A stretch of 64,000 bases of DNA from Puccinia triticina (GCF_026914185.1 NC_070559.1:3100001-3164000), one strand, 5' to 3'. Positions 1 through 12,137 are shown, numbered from the stretch's first letter. Notes: generated by a model from the letters alone, not told the origin. Numbers and translations: made by a program.

Positions 1-1
1 G

Positions 2-1065
2 CTAGCTTTTGAGCCGACTCTACTGTCAAATGGACAAGACTCGACGTATGTTGTGGAACAAGAGGAGTTGAAAGCGTTCATCAATGATGCGGATTGGAAC
101 CTTGGTAAGCAAAACATGAGTAGCTGCACTTTAAGCCAGCTGATCCTGATTTGACGAGATAATTTTAATTTGCATCAGCCTCGTCGGTGACCATGGAGCC
201 AGTACTAAACTTTGTGCTCTGGGTACCTTCACCTGACCACAGACCATTCAAAATTCGACGCACAGATGGTAAGCATCGTATTCATATGTCCTGATTGAAT
301 TGCCACTCATTTCACAATATACTGATTTGCATCAAATACATTGAAGGTACCCTTGATGCCGACGGCAGTTTCATTAGGCCGCAGTGGGGAAGCGTGGTGA
401 TCTACAATCCCGACCAGACTGCTATCGGGGGACAGCCGCGGCTAGGGGTAGCCGAGCTTGCCCGACCAATGCAAATCTTTCGACATCATCTGCTCAGCCT
501 CTTAGGTGTCGTTGATACTCTCGACACTCCTGAACAGCGTGCGCTCGCACTTGACGCGATTGTGAGACGTCGGATTGTGGAAAACAGCCTCGAGGCGATC
601 AACTCGATGCAAGTAATCGTCAAATTGGTTCATGATCAAACCAACATGAGGGTTTCTACGGAAGTACAAAACCAAGTTAAAGGCGCTCTGGCAAGTCTCA
701 AGTCTGTAAGTTGGGTCAATTTATTGCAGAGGTATATGGATAGTCAAGCTGCCAAAAACTTTATTCATCGTTTCCTTTTCTTATCATGGACCCTTCAAAT
801 CAAACGGAAACAGGCCCAGGAGGAACTTATTAAACCACAAGGTTCACTATGGACAGCAGCGCTCCACGCCGATGAATCAAAGACGTTATCTTCAACTGCA
901 TTCTTCAGTCCAACCATGCTCTCTCTGCTGTATTTCCCGGACGAACACAAATACGCTATTTACACTCCTCTCTTTGGTCCCGTGCTCGTACCACTAGTGA
1001 TTGCTCTGATCAAAGAGTTGAAGTCTCGTCGGAAGAAAAACTCGGTGAAGGAAAAGGAAGAGTAA
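2..1065 (+). CDS. PIGS: GPI transamidase subunit PIG-S (GPI17-like), C-terminal part
   Basis: PIG-S is a subunit of the ER-membrane GPI transamidase, which attaches GPI anchors to proteins. Only the 3' part lies in the window. Exons that keep one frame are 2-104, 179-268, 347-705 and 814-1065, all with GT-AG junctions. They encode family-like stretches: a LKAFINDADWNL segment, DADGSFIRPQWGSVVIYNP, and near the end LLYFPDEHKYAIYTPLFGP followed by a hydrophobic helix (VLVPLVIALIKEL) and a basic tail, which fits the C-terminal membrane anchor of PIG-S. The stretch 706-813 has GTAAGT...CAG borders and is 108 nt with no stop, so an ORF-only reading keeps 36 extra residues. Removing it joins LASLKS to AQEEL, as expected for the family. 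The 5' part lies left of the window. Family assignment is from remembered similarity. Confidence 0.85.
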
Positions 1066-2666
1066 AATATATTTGCTTTTTGTCGTTGATTAAAAGATGA
1101 GATCATATCTAGGATATCTGTTCAATCGCTTGACAAACGTGCTGTGATGTAGAATCAAGCACTCTTTGTTGTAAAAATCTTTTATCTCTTTCAGCCAGTA
1201 GTAGTAGTTGATAAACTAAGAAACAAATCAAATCAATAAATGAGCCACAAAAACAACAAGAGGAAGAGATGAGAACGAACAACCAACAGAATAAAGAAGC
1301 TATCTATGCTAGTGAACTGGATGACTTCCTGTAGGCATTTAGAGAGCTTTAGATGCTGGCCTCTAACTCCTAAATTAAGACACTTACCAAAGCAACAAAC
1401 AGCACACATGAAAGCAATGAACTACAGGCTTAGGAAAACATTTTCTTTTTTCCTGAAAATGAGTTTGGTTGTGTAAATTGAGATCTGGGAGGCTCTTAGA
1501 CTCAACAGGAAGTCATCCACTGAACACCACATTGATGATAATTTGAGAACAACAATAAACCAAAGAAACAAAAGTTTTAGTGTTTTAATCACACAAGCTA
1601 AGCAATAGATAACTCAATGAAACCAACACTGAGAACCATATTGTATGCTGATGATTAAACTCCTTGTCAAACAATATCATCTTCAATCTTCTTGAACTAG
1701 CGATGTTAATCAACAAGTACAATGAGTTAAGTTTTTATGTTCAACAGTTGAGATAGGCTTCAATTCCTTTACCTGACACACTTGTTCTTCTTCACAACAA
1801 CCTTCTTGAGTCTGGAGGTGTTGAAGTGAAAAACAACCGGTAACAACTAAATGGTGAAACAAAACCAAGAAGGCAGAGAAAAGAAATAAAGTTTTCTGAG
1901 TTCAACTGGGCTATTAGATGTGCCCTCCACAGGTACACATGACCATTCATATGCAAAATACACATGTCATCAAATTACTCTCAACCTTCTTTTTGAGTAT
2001 AAGATTAGGGTGTTTCAAAGTTGGCCTGGTGGGAGGGACTTGTATGCACTTTTTCAAGTGGGCATTCAAGTCACATCATGAACACCAAGTTGAAAAAGAG
2101 CATGCAAGACACATTTTACATACCCCACAGGCCTTCTCAAATGTGTTTTCAAAAGTTGGTGTTCAAGAAAAGCCTTGAACATCAACTTTCAAAAGTGTAT
2201 GCAAGTTTCAACTGGCCAACTTTGAATCCACCTTTTGAATAACAATTCACTGTGCGCAGTGTGAATTTTTTTTTGCTTGATTAAGTATATTGCTTGTGGC
2301 TCCAATCATTTCCTACTTCTTAACCCAATGATCAAATCTTCCTAATCAATATTTTTTGGCACCCACTCATTGTCCCCGTTTTTGAATTGTTTTCACTGTA
2401 TAAATGTGCAAAAGACCTTTTCAATCTGCAATGTATTTTCATCTTTGGTGTGGACTTGAAACTTTCAGCTACATATAAGTCCAAGGCCAAAGCACACATA
2501 ATCTTATCAAATTTGCAAGTCTGACATGTAGACCAGGCAGTGCAGATCTGGGCAGACCAAGACCTTGAGTAAAACCATGTAGCACCCTTCCTCAGGCAGC
2601 ACAAGACTGATGAGAGTATGAAGTTATTAACCATGTATGAGGGGGGTTCAAGTTGGCAAGAATCCA
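1066..2666. other. intergenic, no gene seen
   Basis: This AT-rich stretch follows the PIG-S stop. Only short overlapping frames are present (around 1918-2242 on the plus strand and 2332-2666 on the minus strand), without recognisable motifs or splice-consistent extension. I see no repeat structure that I can define. Confidence 0.5.
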
Positions 2667-3054
2667 CTAAGAGCAACTCCACCGCCAGAGCTTTCCATGG
2701 TGCTAAGAGATTACCATGTTTAGCTCCCAGGATGCTGAGGCCTACTGCGGCATCCACTGCGTGGGAGCTATCCTGAGAGCTAAAATTGGCTTTCACCAAG
2801 CCCCAAGTGTGGTAGTGGGTGGGGGTTTGGGGGTGTGTGTGTGGGGTGGTGAGATGTCAAAAAGAAATTGAGGTGTCACAGGAGCTATTTGGGAGCTCAG
2901 GTGTTGCTATTTTTGGCGCCACCTGAGCTCCTGAGTGAGCTCCCAATGCTCCTATCACCCCGGATAGCAACCCAGGTGGCCCTTGAATTTGTCATCATAA
3001 GAGCTAAATGTCAGATAGCACCACAGGATAGCACCTGCGGTGGAGTTTCTCTAA
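2667..3054. mobile_element. MITE-like element with imperfect terminal inverted repeats
   Basis: The left end reads CTAAGAGCAACTCCACCGC and the right end, read on the other strand, CTTAGAGAAACTCCACCGC. The inside carries further GAGCT/AGCTC and GATAGC/GCTATC palindromic pieces. There is no transposase. A target duplication is not clear, so the exact ends are uncertain. Confidence 0.5.
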
Positions 3055-3141
3055 GAATTTTGTCTGCTCATGCAGCCTGCAGTAAGGTTTATGCATGGTG
3101 AATTGCTTCCAAAGAGGAGCTTCCCACCAGAACCTGGTTGA

Positions 3142-3525
3142 GCTTAACAAAGCTTCCCAGTGAGGCAGCCATATCAGGATTTTTTCACTTTTTTTCCTTT
3201 TTTGTAAATCAACCATCAGCCCGCAGAGGTTACCCTTCTGTACTTAAGAAGTGCTCTGCAGTGTGCTTCTTCTAATGCAATTTAGGCCTTGTAGCTGCCA
3301 ATATAAGGCCTGATCTTTGTGTTTGAAATTTTTGAACACCGAGAAAAGCAAACCATATTGAGAGAGAGATGTTTTTTAAATCCACATGGCTTTGTATCAA
3401 AAGCTTTCTCAATATATTGAAAGGCAGTGGAATACTGCATTCTTGCTTGCATCAGCTGACCTGCATCTCAAAAAGAGTCCTATTTCTAGCCGCTCTCCGG
3501 GCCATGAACCAAGAGCTATCTGTCT
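3142..3525. repeat. dispersed repeat, copy a (uninterrupted)
   Basis: This stretch matches 23610-24690 piece by piece: GAGCTTAACAAAGC..CCCAGTGAGGC at the start, TTTAGGCCTTGTAGCTGCC in the middle, and the GGCCATGAACCAAG segment near the end. Copy a lacks the three MITE insertions found in the second copy, so it serves as the empty-site reference. The nature of the parent element is unknown. No coding potential was recognised. Confidence 0.75.
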
Positions 3526-4319
3526 CACCACCCCAAAAAGCAAGGCAATATGCCCACATTGCCATGATTAAAACAGTGTTATTACACATGGATAATCCAT
3601 TCTTGACACAAGTTGAACCTAGGTGTTCCATAAGCTTAACCCATTGGTTACACAATTTTAACCCATATGTTACAGAGCTTTAACCAGGGATGGTTTTGGC
3701 CTGGTACTTCCTGGTGCCGGCAGGTGGTTGGTTTTTTGATAAAATATATAGGTCCCTGGGTATGGCCTGTCCACACACAACCTTAGCCCCCTATTTTTAA
3801 TCATGGTGGTCAGGGGACTTTTTTTGGTATAAACTAAATCTGAGCTGGCTGTCATCCAGTTCATATCATGGACTTGGCCCCTGTGGATGGGGATACGCCA
3901 AGCAAGGGCTTTGGCACGGAGGCAAGCAGCTCCAAACTTAACCCAAGTCCCTTGCTGCTGCGGGCGTCTGGTCTTGCAAAGCAAGCCTCCAATAGCCCTC
4001 GGCAGGAGGGACTTGCGCGCTATCGCCCCTTTTTGGTGTGCCAAGATTCTGAGTTTGGCTAGGTGGTTTCTCCAAACCATCACAGCTTCTTGCCCTCAAA
4101 ACTTAAAAGCCTAAAAATTTGCTTGGCACAAAGCCTTGCATCTTGTGTGTCATCCCACACAATCTGAGTTGTGTTACATCACCTTTTCAAGGTTAAATAA
4201 ATTATCAAAGTGAATAGAATCTTGGAGCTTACTGAAGCCAAGTAACAGAAGGGATCCATGCTGATCCGTGCTCAATGACTTAATACATACATATTTTTTT
4301 TGACTTACAGTCAACGTAC
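3526..4319. repeat. repeat-derived region with a fold-back unit at about 3935-4115
   Basis: Positions 3935-4030 recur inverted at 5047-5158, and 3935-4115 recurs in direct orientation at about 58950-59100. Shared landmarks are AACTTAACNCAAGTCCCT, GTCTTGCAAAGCAAGCCTC and GGCAGGAGGGACTTG. The last and first of these make the inverted AGTCCCT / AGGGACT ends. No gene is seen. Confidence 0.65.
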
Positions 4320-4745
4320 AACGCCCTGGATGACTGGTATAGACCGTTCATTGAAGGGATGTGTACAACCTCTCAATGACCAGTCTGTGCCGGTCATTGA
4401 GGGGACTTGACAATCTTGGTGGCCGGGATCAACCGGTCATCAAGGGGATACAGCCCTCTCAATGACTGGCACAGACTGGTCATTGAGGAGACTCGATACT
4501 CTCAATGGCCAGTACAGACCGGCCATCAAGGGGACTTGACACTCTTGATGACTGGGATCAACCGGGCATTGAGGGGACTTGACACTCCCAATGACCAGTA
4601 TGTACCGGTCATCAAGAGAGAGGACTCAACCATCTCAATGACCGGTACTGTACCGTTCATCGAGAGGGTTTTATCCTCTCAATGACCGGCACATACGGTC
4701 ATTGAGAGTGTTGAGTCCTCTCAATAACCGGCAGATACCGTACTA
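4320..4745. repeat. minisatellite of imperfect palindromes around ACCGGTCATTGAG
   Basis: About nine to ten degenerate units occur, each roughly 45 bp. Each pairs a TCAATGACCGGT-like half with an ACCGGTCATTGAG-like half, separated by a few bases and followed by GGGACTC or GGGGACTTGAC-like spacers. A related short array lies at 36965-37190. The frame at 4407-4685 simply reads through these units and is not taken as a gene. Confidence 0.8.
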
Positions 4746-5046
4746 GCAAGCACAGTCCTCAAGCTAGCTGCGTGTCAAACACGCTATGTATTAATCAGAG
4801 AGTCCGTGCTCTCATTTTGTGATTGATTTCTGCAAGTCTGAGTTATAGACTCGGTAACAGTCTTAAAGTTTATTTGTCTTGTTTAGTTTTTCAAGACTTA
4901 CTTCTATCAGTACATAAAGAAAGAAAAAAATACAAGGCTCAGCACTTGCATGTTGAGCTGATCTGTAGCAAAAAAAAAAGCTTATTATGGAATCAGGGAG
5001 GTACAAGGGGAAAGGTGAAAAGAGGGGTGAAAAACCCATTCTCCGT

Positions 5047-5158
5047 GTGCCAGAATGGGGAGGTGCGGTGCAAGTCCCTCCTGCCAAGGGCTATCGGAGG
5101 CTTGCTTCGCAAGACCAGACGCCCGCAGCAGCGAGGGACTTGAGTTAAGTTTGAAGCG
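5047..5158 (-). repeat. AGTCCCTCC fold-back unit (inverted copy of 3935-4030)
   Basis: On the minus strand this reads CAAACTTAACTCAAGTCCCT, then a core with GTCTTGCGAAGCAAGCCTC, then GGCAGGAGGGACTTGC. It is therefore the same unit as 3935-4030 in opposite orientation. Confidence 0.7.
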
Positions 5159-5663
5159 GCTCTGTGGTTCCCGGAAGAGAGTCCCTTGAACCACACAGAA
5201 AACTCATGAGCATGTGTGGATGAGAAGATACCTGACCCCTGGGTCAGCTGCCTTGATAACTTCTCCTTGGACAGCCTGCACAGGGCAGCAAAGACAGGAG
5301 GACTGGAAAGCAGGCACACATTTTGAGAGCAAGTGCAGCCAGCACACCACCCTTGTTACCTGCCAAGGCGGAACCCAATGCCCATTTTCTGGTACCCTTA
5401 CCCGTGGCGCCCCCCTTCCCGCTGGCCGCTGGTGGCTGTTGGCTTGCTGGCGGTCAAAGCTTCTTGACGGCATATTGCTGCTATGCTCACCGGTGTTTGA
5501 TTGGTCAAGCCTCAGGCATGTTTGCCGTCAAATTGACCAGGCAAGTTAACATAACTTGCCTGAAGTCGAGTCAACTCCACCTGAGCTTGAGTGTCGGCGG
5601 GGGTGTGGTCAGATTGGCGGCAATTTGACAGCGCGGGGGTCAATTTGACGGGCAAAACCCGAA

Positions 5664-5757
5664 CTTATCCAAGTCCCTCCGAGGAGGGCCCGACGGGCCC
5701 TCCGTGCGGAGGTCGCGCTGCGCGCGACCTCCTCGGAGGGACTGCGTTAAGTTCGGG
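5664..5757. repeat. GC-rich fold-back hairpin with AAGTCCCTCCGAGG / CCTCGGAGGGACT ends
   Basis: The outer arms AAGTCCCTCCGAGG and CCTCGGAGGGACT are inverted copies. Inside lie smaller palindromes (GGGCCCGACGGGCCC; GCGCTGCGCGCG). The right end runs into TTAAGTTCGGG, the same kind of flank seen at other members of the family. Confidence 0.75.
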
Positions 5758-6856
5758 CAAAACCTAAAATCGTGCAACCGCCGTGTCAATTTCCTGGCTT
5801 TTCCATACGGTGCAAAACAAACAGCAAGTCATTGTTGGTTCAGGAGATGAAGAATTGTCTGTCAGCATAATCAATCCAAGCTAGCATCCGCGTTATCGAG
5901 TTCGTAGCATCTGCCATGACTCATGAGGGACCTCATATACTTACGCATGCTCAACGCTCGTCAGCGGAAGCCTACATACCAACGGGAATAAAATTACAAG
6001 CTGACTGGACCTGCCGGATCTGGTCATTCCGGTGTAATACGCGTGTAAGAAGTTGGCACCTATTCCCGAGCTTGAAGTGACTAAGCCTTCCTTCCAGAGC
6101 ATGACTCTCAAGGCCAGGGCAGCTAGGTTTGATTTTCAATCGGGTTTCTTTCATCGGTTGGTAGCGTCTGGTAGCCTCTGCCCATTGACGATTCGGAAGT
6201 CGAGGTCAGCTCAAAGCTCGTTGTGGATATAGTTGAAGGCAACCTTGGAAACCGAGTGATTTTGACTCCGTTGAGCTCTCGATGAGACGCACTTGGACAC
6301 CACGAAAAAGGACTCGTCAGCAGCTGGTTGTTGCAGGTGACTGATAAGACTACGGGACGGGTAAGATGAACACGATGACAGTTTTGATGGATCGAGATTA
6401 GTTCCCCCATTCATCCAACCTAGCACCCCCCTCATCTGTATGGATTAGCAGGTTCACACATTAAACCTCACCTTCTCAATTCGCCTGAGCTAAATCCGAT
6501 TCCATCTCCCGACTGGCTCAATCCTCGATAAACTCAGCGAGAATCAGTTTAGACTAAACTGTTGTTATCCCTCCACTAGTACCTACGCAATTCTTGGCCA
6601 TCATTCATTTCCCTATCTTTTCTTTGCACCTCCTGTGCCATCTATGTCAGCCCATTTGCCATGCCATCGCAAGCCAAATTTTCATCAGACCAATTTATTC
6701 CTTGTGAAGATCAACCCTCATGAACATTCACTGCGGTAGGGTAATACATCCAAAATCCACAAACATCAATCTTCGCCATCGAACAAGCTGTTCCGTAAAC
6801 TACCTCTTCAGACCCGTTTCTACCAAATCACCAGCAGCAAAGAAGTGGCCACTTCA
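5758..6856. other. upstream region of the 6.86 kb gene, no gene seen
   Basis: There is no splice-consistent coding frame here. The last 200 bp (about 6640-6850) are C/T- and A-rich, like a 5' leader of the downstream gene. I could not fix a promoter element. Confidence 0.45.
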
Positions 6857-8096
6857 ATGCGTCAGCTGAAGGCTGCTCATGTAGCTTTCAGCCTTTTCTT
6901 CTTAACGAGTAACATATGCTCCTCAGGAAACAACCCCTGCCGGTGCGGCGAGTCCCAGTTTGGAAGTCGAAATGTCGATGCCAACGCCACTGACGCGCGT
7001 AAACGTATTACAACCGCACCTGATCCGAACACCTCTGTCCAACCACTTTCTCAGGAAATACCAACTTCGCCCGTTGATGAGCTACCTGCCGGTGGGGTTT
7101 CCTCAGGGGGACTGCTGCCTTCTTCGCGCGGATCATCAACCCGCAAAAATACAGGGCCTGCCTATGGGCTTCCTGCGGGGGCGAATATCTCTGAAAGCAA
7201 TATCCTTCCTCTCCCTACATCCAAGCAATCTGGCGGAGCTCCTTTGATTCAGGCTGGATCGTCTGACTCTCCAGCACAGCCCACTCCCGCCGTGAGGGGC
7301 TCTGCAAGTGGCGTACCAGATGCTAATCTTTCCACAAATTTGCCGCCGAAAAAAAACGGAACCGCTTCGCAAGCTCCAGGAGACTTGACTCCAGCACGCC
7401 CATCTGGCACTGATCAGGCTCGCATCAACGGTTCAGTAACTCCTACTGGTTCATCGTCAAACCTGACCTCCAACATCCTTCCCTCAAACTCGTCATCTTT
7501 ACCCCCAAAAAAGACACCGACTTCGTAAGCTACTTGGGTTTTTCCTACATCGATATTTTTTGCTTTTTGGTCATAATTACTAACTTTATTTGACTGAATA
7601 CCTAATTGCGGCCTGAAATTTGCGGGATTACAGTCCAACTTCAGCTGAGCATTCCCAAGGAAAGACCGGCAAACCCACCGAGGACCAAAAAACAGCCATT
7701 GTTGTGAGCTCTGTCTTGCTCGGGGCGTTATTAATTCTTGGCGTCGCACTGGCTATTACGAGACGGAAGCTTAATAAAAGGTGTGAAATTTCGACATCTT
7801 ATCACTCATCTGATGTGAGCAAACCATTGATCATTCGATTTCTTTTTTTGGTAATCTCATTTCACAGGGAGGAACTTAAACGACAAGAGGAAGGTACTCT
7901 GCAAGCAACGCCTGGCGAGCTTGGAAAACGCGGGACGGTCATGGTCGGTCGGGGCTTGGAGTCGTCTCATGGGCTTACCAGCTCGGGAGGATGGCTTGAC
8001 AGTCGGTCGAGCGAGTTTGGAGCTACCAGGACGCTATCCGTATCGTCTTCTTCAACTAGCGCAGATAGCATTGAGGCTGAGTTGAACCCCGCTTGA
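6857..8096 (+). CDS. predicted single-pass membrane protein with Ser/Pro-rich ectodomain
   Basis: The family is not recognised. Exons 6857-7524, 7634-7780 and 7868-8096 are joined by GT-AG introns of 109 and 87 nt and give about 347 residues. The start is the first ATG in frame (MRQLKAAHVAFSLFFLTSN...), which gives a hydrophobic signal-peptide-like N-terminus. A short CRCGE segment follows, then about 190 residues rich in Ser, Pro, Thr, Asn and Gly with several N-x-S/T sites. One transmembrane helix follows (about residues 242-262, AIVVSSVLLGALLILGVALA), then an RRK stop-transfer and a cytoplasmic tail ending in a run of Ser/Thr. The layout is that of a type I surface protein, like fungal WSC/Mid2-type sensors in architecture only. 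No cysteine-rich WSC domain is seen. Function is unknown. Confidence 0.72.
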
Positions 8097-8815
8097 TATG
8101 ATGGAAAATTTCGTTTCTTGAAGCGTTTGGTCTTGGGTGTAATGCTGTAAATTGTATACATATTAAACGGAGATACAATCTCGGGAGTAATGGTTGAGTG
8201 AAGCTTGGATAAATAAATAGTTAACCTTACAAAATTCGGTAGATTCAATATCAACTTGACATCAATATACCTTTCCTAATGTTTTCACTACCGTTTCTTC
8301 TGTTTCTTGATTTTTGATTTGCTTTCTATTTTTATTCTGATGACATGTATGAAATTGATGGACTATATGGACTATGTAGACTGCGCAAAGTCTTAAACTG
8401 GGCACAAGCGTCGCACGTCGCGCTATTCTATTTCCTACTGCTGCAGAGGTCAGGTGCTCCATGATTAAAAATGTTTGAAGCGACTGCTTGGCGTCGTGCG
8501 GAGGTTGGGACTATGCCCCGCTCATATTTGTACTAAGAGGATCAGTACTTGAGGATGACGAAAATTGATTAAGCTTTGGTAGAAGCTTTTCGGGCCCGGT
8601 TAATTAGCCGTGTTCATCTAATCAGATTCATGTTAGAATATAACATCCTCTCTTTCAGCCTTAGTGATAAAATTTTGTAGAGAACATCTTGCTTTCAAAT
8701 GCATCCGCCAAGTTGATTGTTAAATACTAATGGTAATTGATTGCCAAGCCATCTGTCTAAATAATCTTAAGCTTATAAACAAGAAATATACAATGAGACA
8801 AACGTGATACAAATT
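8097..8815. other. convergent intergenic region, no gene seen
   Basis: This lies between the 3' ends of the membrane-protein gene (plus) and secreted-protein paralogue A (minus). Only AT-rich sequence is present. No repeat or RNA gene was recognised. Confidence 0.5.
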
Positions 8816-9362
8816 TTATCTAGACGCTTTTGCTTTTGCCGGTTGACCCGTCGTAGCCGCTGCACCTGCCGATCCTCCTCCGTTGACTTGGCCGACCTTT
8901 TCGAGATATTGGATTACCAATTGGAAGACGGTTCCAGTGGCACCTTCAGGGACCTTTTCGTCCAGAAATCCAAAGACTGCATTGGTGAAGCTCTGTCGCA
9001 CTACCTGGGGACTAACCGCTCCGGCTGGTGGGGGTGGTAATTTGTCGTTCGCGGATGTTTTGCCTACTCCTTGTTTCTCGAGATTCTAAGAGCCGCCGTC
9101 TCATCAGATCATCGACCCAACAACAACTCGAAACGAAGGCCATAAAGCTGAGAAAACCCGCGCAACATACCTGGAATACCGATGCAACCTCTGTGGTATC
9201 ACCCTCTGAACCTGATGATGTGCCCGGGGGACTAGGTGTGACTGGGGGAGTTGTGACTGGGGGAGGTGTGCCTGGGGGAGGTGTGACTTGTGCCGAAGCT
9301 TGTTGGAAAGAGCAACTAATAAAAACAGCAATAACGCAGATGAACAGAGGCACGAATTGCAT
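8816..9362 (-). CDS. small secreted protein, paralogue A (candidate effector)
   Basis: The family is not recognised. Exon 1 is 9171-9362 (64 codons) and exon 2 is 8816-9085, with an 85-nt phase-0 intron (GTATGT...TTAG), giving 153 residues. The N-terminus MQFVPLFICVIAVFISCSF looks like a secretion signal ending near SAQ. After it come a Thr/Pro stretch (repeated TPP), a short linker, and a conserved core with FLDEKVPE and ATGTVFQLVIQYLEK, then a Gly/Ala tail rich in Lys. The mature part has no cysteine. The core matches the protein at 38176-38675 (FLNEPVPE, ATGTVFQLVVQYLEK), which has the same exon layout. Small size, predicted secretion and a lineage-restricted look fit a candidate effector, but function is unproven. 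Confidence 0.78.
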
Positions 9363-12137
9363 CTTAATAGTTTTAATTGAAGAGATTTATCGGTTGCTTG
9401 GGATTATTTATGTAGATAGAGCTGAGAGGGAGGGAGACGACTTTGCTTTCGAGTAACTGACTTCAACTGCTCTGCAGAAAATAAGGAAATCAAAAGGTAT
9501 GGATGGAAGCGTTGAATGGAATGGATGAGGTGGATGGGATGTTCGCCAACTGACAGCTCAGACGTTGCCCTTATGTAGTGCTAAAACCAGGTCGGTAACT
9601 CCCTTCTTACTACTGCTTCTGATGTTCAGCACGGCAAGATTCAACATGAATTCCCTAGCCATGGCCAAGAGACCATCAAGGCATGGCCCTGGAACCGCCA
9701 TGCCGCGTCTTAACCTACCTAACACCATGACGCTGAGTGAAAGCAAGACGGACTTGTCAACCCACCTCACTGGTCACGACGAGCTACACCTCTTCTTCCT
9801 TCACACATACGAGTGATCCACTAATTATCCCCAAGGTGTGATGGGTTATTTCTCAACTACGCAGAATTAGTCAAGCTGAATAATGCTCAAGGGTAGCAGG
9901 GAAACTTGTACATACCACCCAGTGAAGCACGATAACATGGTAGGTTGTGCTTTGGCTTGCCTATGTTTTCCTGACCTTGATTAAGTACTTGGCATCGTCA
10001 TCAGCCCTGATAGTCTTCGAAGCCCGGCCTAAGCAGCACCAACAAACAGAAAAAAGGTCACACCATAGGTACTGCTACGAGCCTAGCAGTATTCCTTCCG
10101 CATGGCGAGTTTTTCCAGCTGTTTTCGTCAACACTACCGGAGGCCAGCCCATGGCGAAGTCGCAGCTTCTACATAACATTCGACAGCACTTGGCACCTAA
10201 TGAGCTAGGCGTTGGCCTTTGCTACTGTCGCGCCCCCTTTCGCCGACCATCCACTACGAAGCCAACCAACTTTACTAAGCCACTCTTATCAATGGCACTC
10301 TTCGATGGAGGGATTAGGCGCTAGTTGTACCTGCGGCCTGATCAAGAGATTTACGAAATTAATATTCTCAGTCCTTTCTAGCGTCATCACGTCGCATTGT
10401 GTGATAAGCTTGGGGGTACGAAAGATGCACATTGTCATGAGGAAGCTTTCCATGTGGTGCTTGATTTTTTAGGGTCTTGAGTGGCACACATGTTTGATGT
10501 TTAAGACTTTCGACTCGATCCTGTATCACGCTTGCAAACACCATTGCGGAACAAGGAGATGGGGCAATTGTTGATAGCTGGGGGTGGCTCAGGGAAATCC
10601 CCGCCAAACTCCTTAATTCTCGAGGCCCGCGGGGTGGACATCGCGCGTAAGTCTCCGGTCGGCGCAATGCGACCCATGCCTTAGGACTCCGCCCGGAGGG
10701 AATCACACAGTTTAGATCCGCGCCGATCCGCGGTATGCCAGAGCTCGCTTATTTATGTGCCGGAGGACTAGCGGGGACTGCGCCCAAGTTCGAACAGCAG
10801 GATAGTTAATGTTTTAAGGTGTTATCAGCAGCAGTGCCGGCTCATACCATCCTACAGTCGACCCGCCCACCTCCGGCGCAGACACTGACCCGTACGCTGC
10901 AACGCACTTCTTGAAGAGCACGCACGAGATCCGGATGATTACCTCGGGCCATATACACGTGTAGTGGCGTGGCAGCCTGAGCGTACAGGCAACGGAGGAT
11001 TGTTCGGCCACCGCCACAGGCCGCACCGGCACCATTCCGGGCGCAGAAGGCGCATCCGGTACGTGGGTGGGCGTGATTAGTTCGTTCAATATGCTCGGAT
11101 ATTTGTTCTCTCTTATCTCTGTACCCATCCAGCCACCCCCAATCCCGTCCCTCGAGTCTCGAGCCGGCGCCAGCGGCCTCCGTTTGGACCCGATAACACG
11201 TGTTTACGTCATGAAAGTCTCCCCCGGCCTTTAAACTTGAATAGTTTTTATGTATGCAACTGCTGAACTGCTCAGCGAGCGCTTGAAAATATGCATTTAT
11301 TTGCTCGAGCTGTGGCAGTTGGACCAGCGGCGGAACCAGCCAACACTCTTGAGGCCAGGAGACACCACGACCAGCAGTGCACCCGAGGGGTACATTGGCT
11401 GCCGGCTTTTTTCGTTTTCGTTTTTTTTAATTAGTCGTTAGACCAATCCAATCGAAAATACCAACAAGCTGAGCCTGTACGAAATATCTCCCATACAAGT
11501 TTCCAAACCAACCAAAACCACATCACAACCAGGCATTCGCTAGACCCGGCAGCGACAAGAACCCAGTCCAGGGTGGACACAGAAGAAAAAGAAAAGAAAA
11601 AAAGAACCCACGACGAAATAACTGAACTGCGTATGTAGCGGACTCCAATTCACCTGTCAACCCATCCAATCTTTGTACATACAGTCCTATCGAATGTCCG
11701 GACTCCATACCAGCGCCGTATAGAGAACTTTCTACATACGATCCCTTCCAGAGGACAGAGGAGCCGAAGAGTAATCGATTCTTTCGCCGAAAACCTCCGA
11801 TATCCAGAATCAATGACGTTCATCTTGTCCTGAGTTTCCAAACAAACCACCATTAATAAATCCTTTTTTTCATATTCAAATACTCCAGGAAATCCACACA
11901 TCAGCAGGACCATGATCTACTGAAGAACTGCTCCCGTGCCCTTCCATCCCTCCTCAGATCAATCAACCAACTCGAAAAGGAGAGAGAGAGGCAGAGAGAA
12001 GACCTCTTTTGTTTGAATTATCCTTCCTCCCTCCAAACCAACTACATCCATAAACAAAAGACTAGACCCAGAGGGACTCGCAAGAACACCGATCCGCACT
12101 AGAACATCCAACGCACGAGTGCTGGACTTGAAAACCG
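9363..12137. other. long intergenic region, no supported gene
   Basis: Short frames on both strands lack domains, repeats or splice continuity. From about 11950 the plus strand is GA- and CT-rich (AGAGAGAGAGGCAGAGAGAAG-like), which fits a 5' leader or promoter of the RRM gene. No repeat was recognised. Confidence 0.45.

Noticed and set aside
1918..2242. Overlapping short plus-strand frames
   Set aside because: No motif, no splice continuity, and AT-rich flank composition.
4407..4685. 92-codon plus-strand frame
   Set aside because: It reads straight through the ACCGGTCATTGAG minisatellite, whose unit explains the frame.
9028..9456. 142-codon plus-strand frame
   Set aside because: It is antisense to secreted paralogue A; its Gly/Val repeats mirror the Thr/Pro stretch of the real gene.
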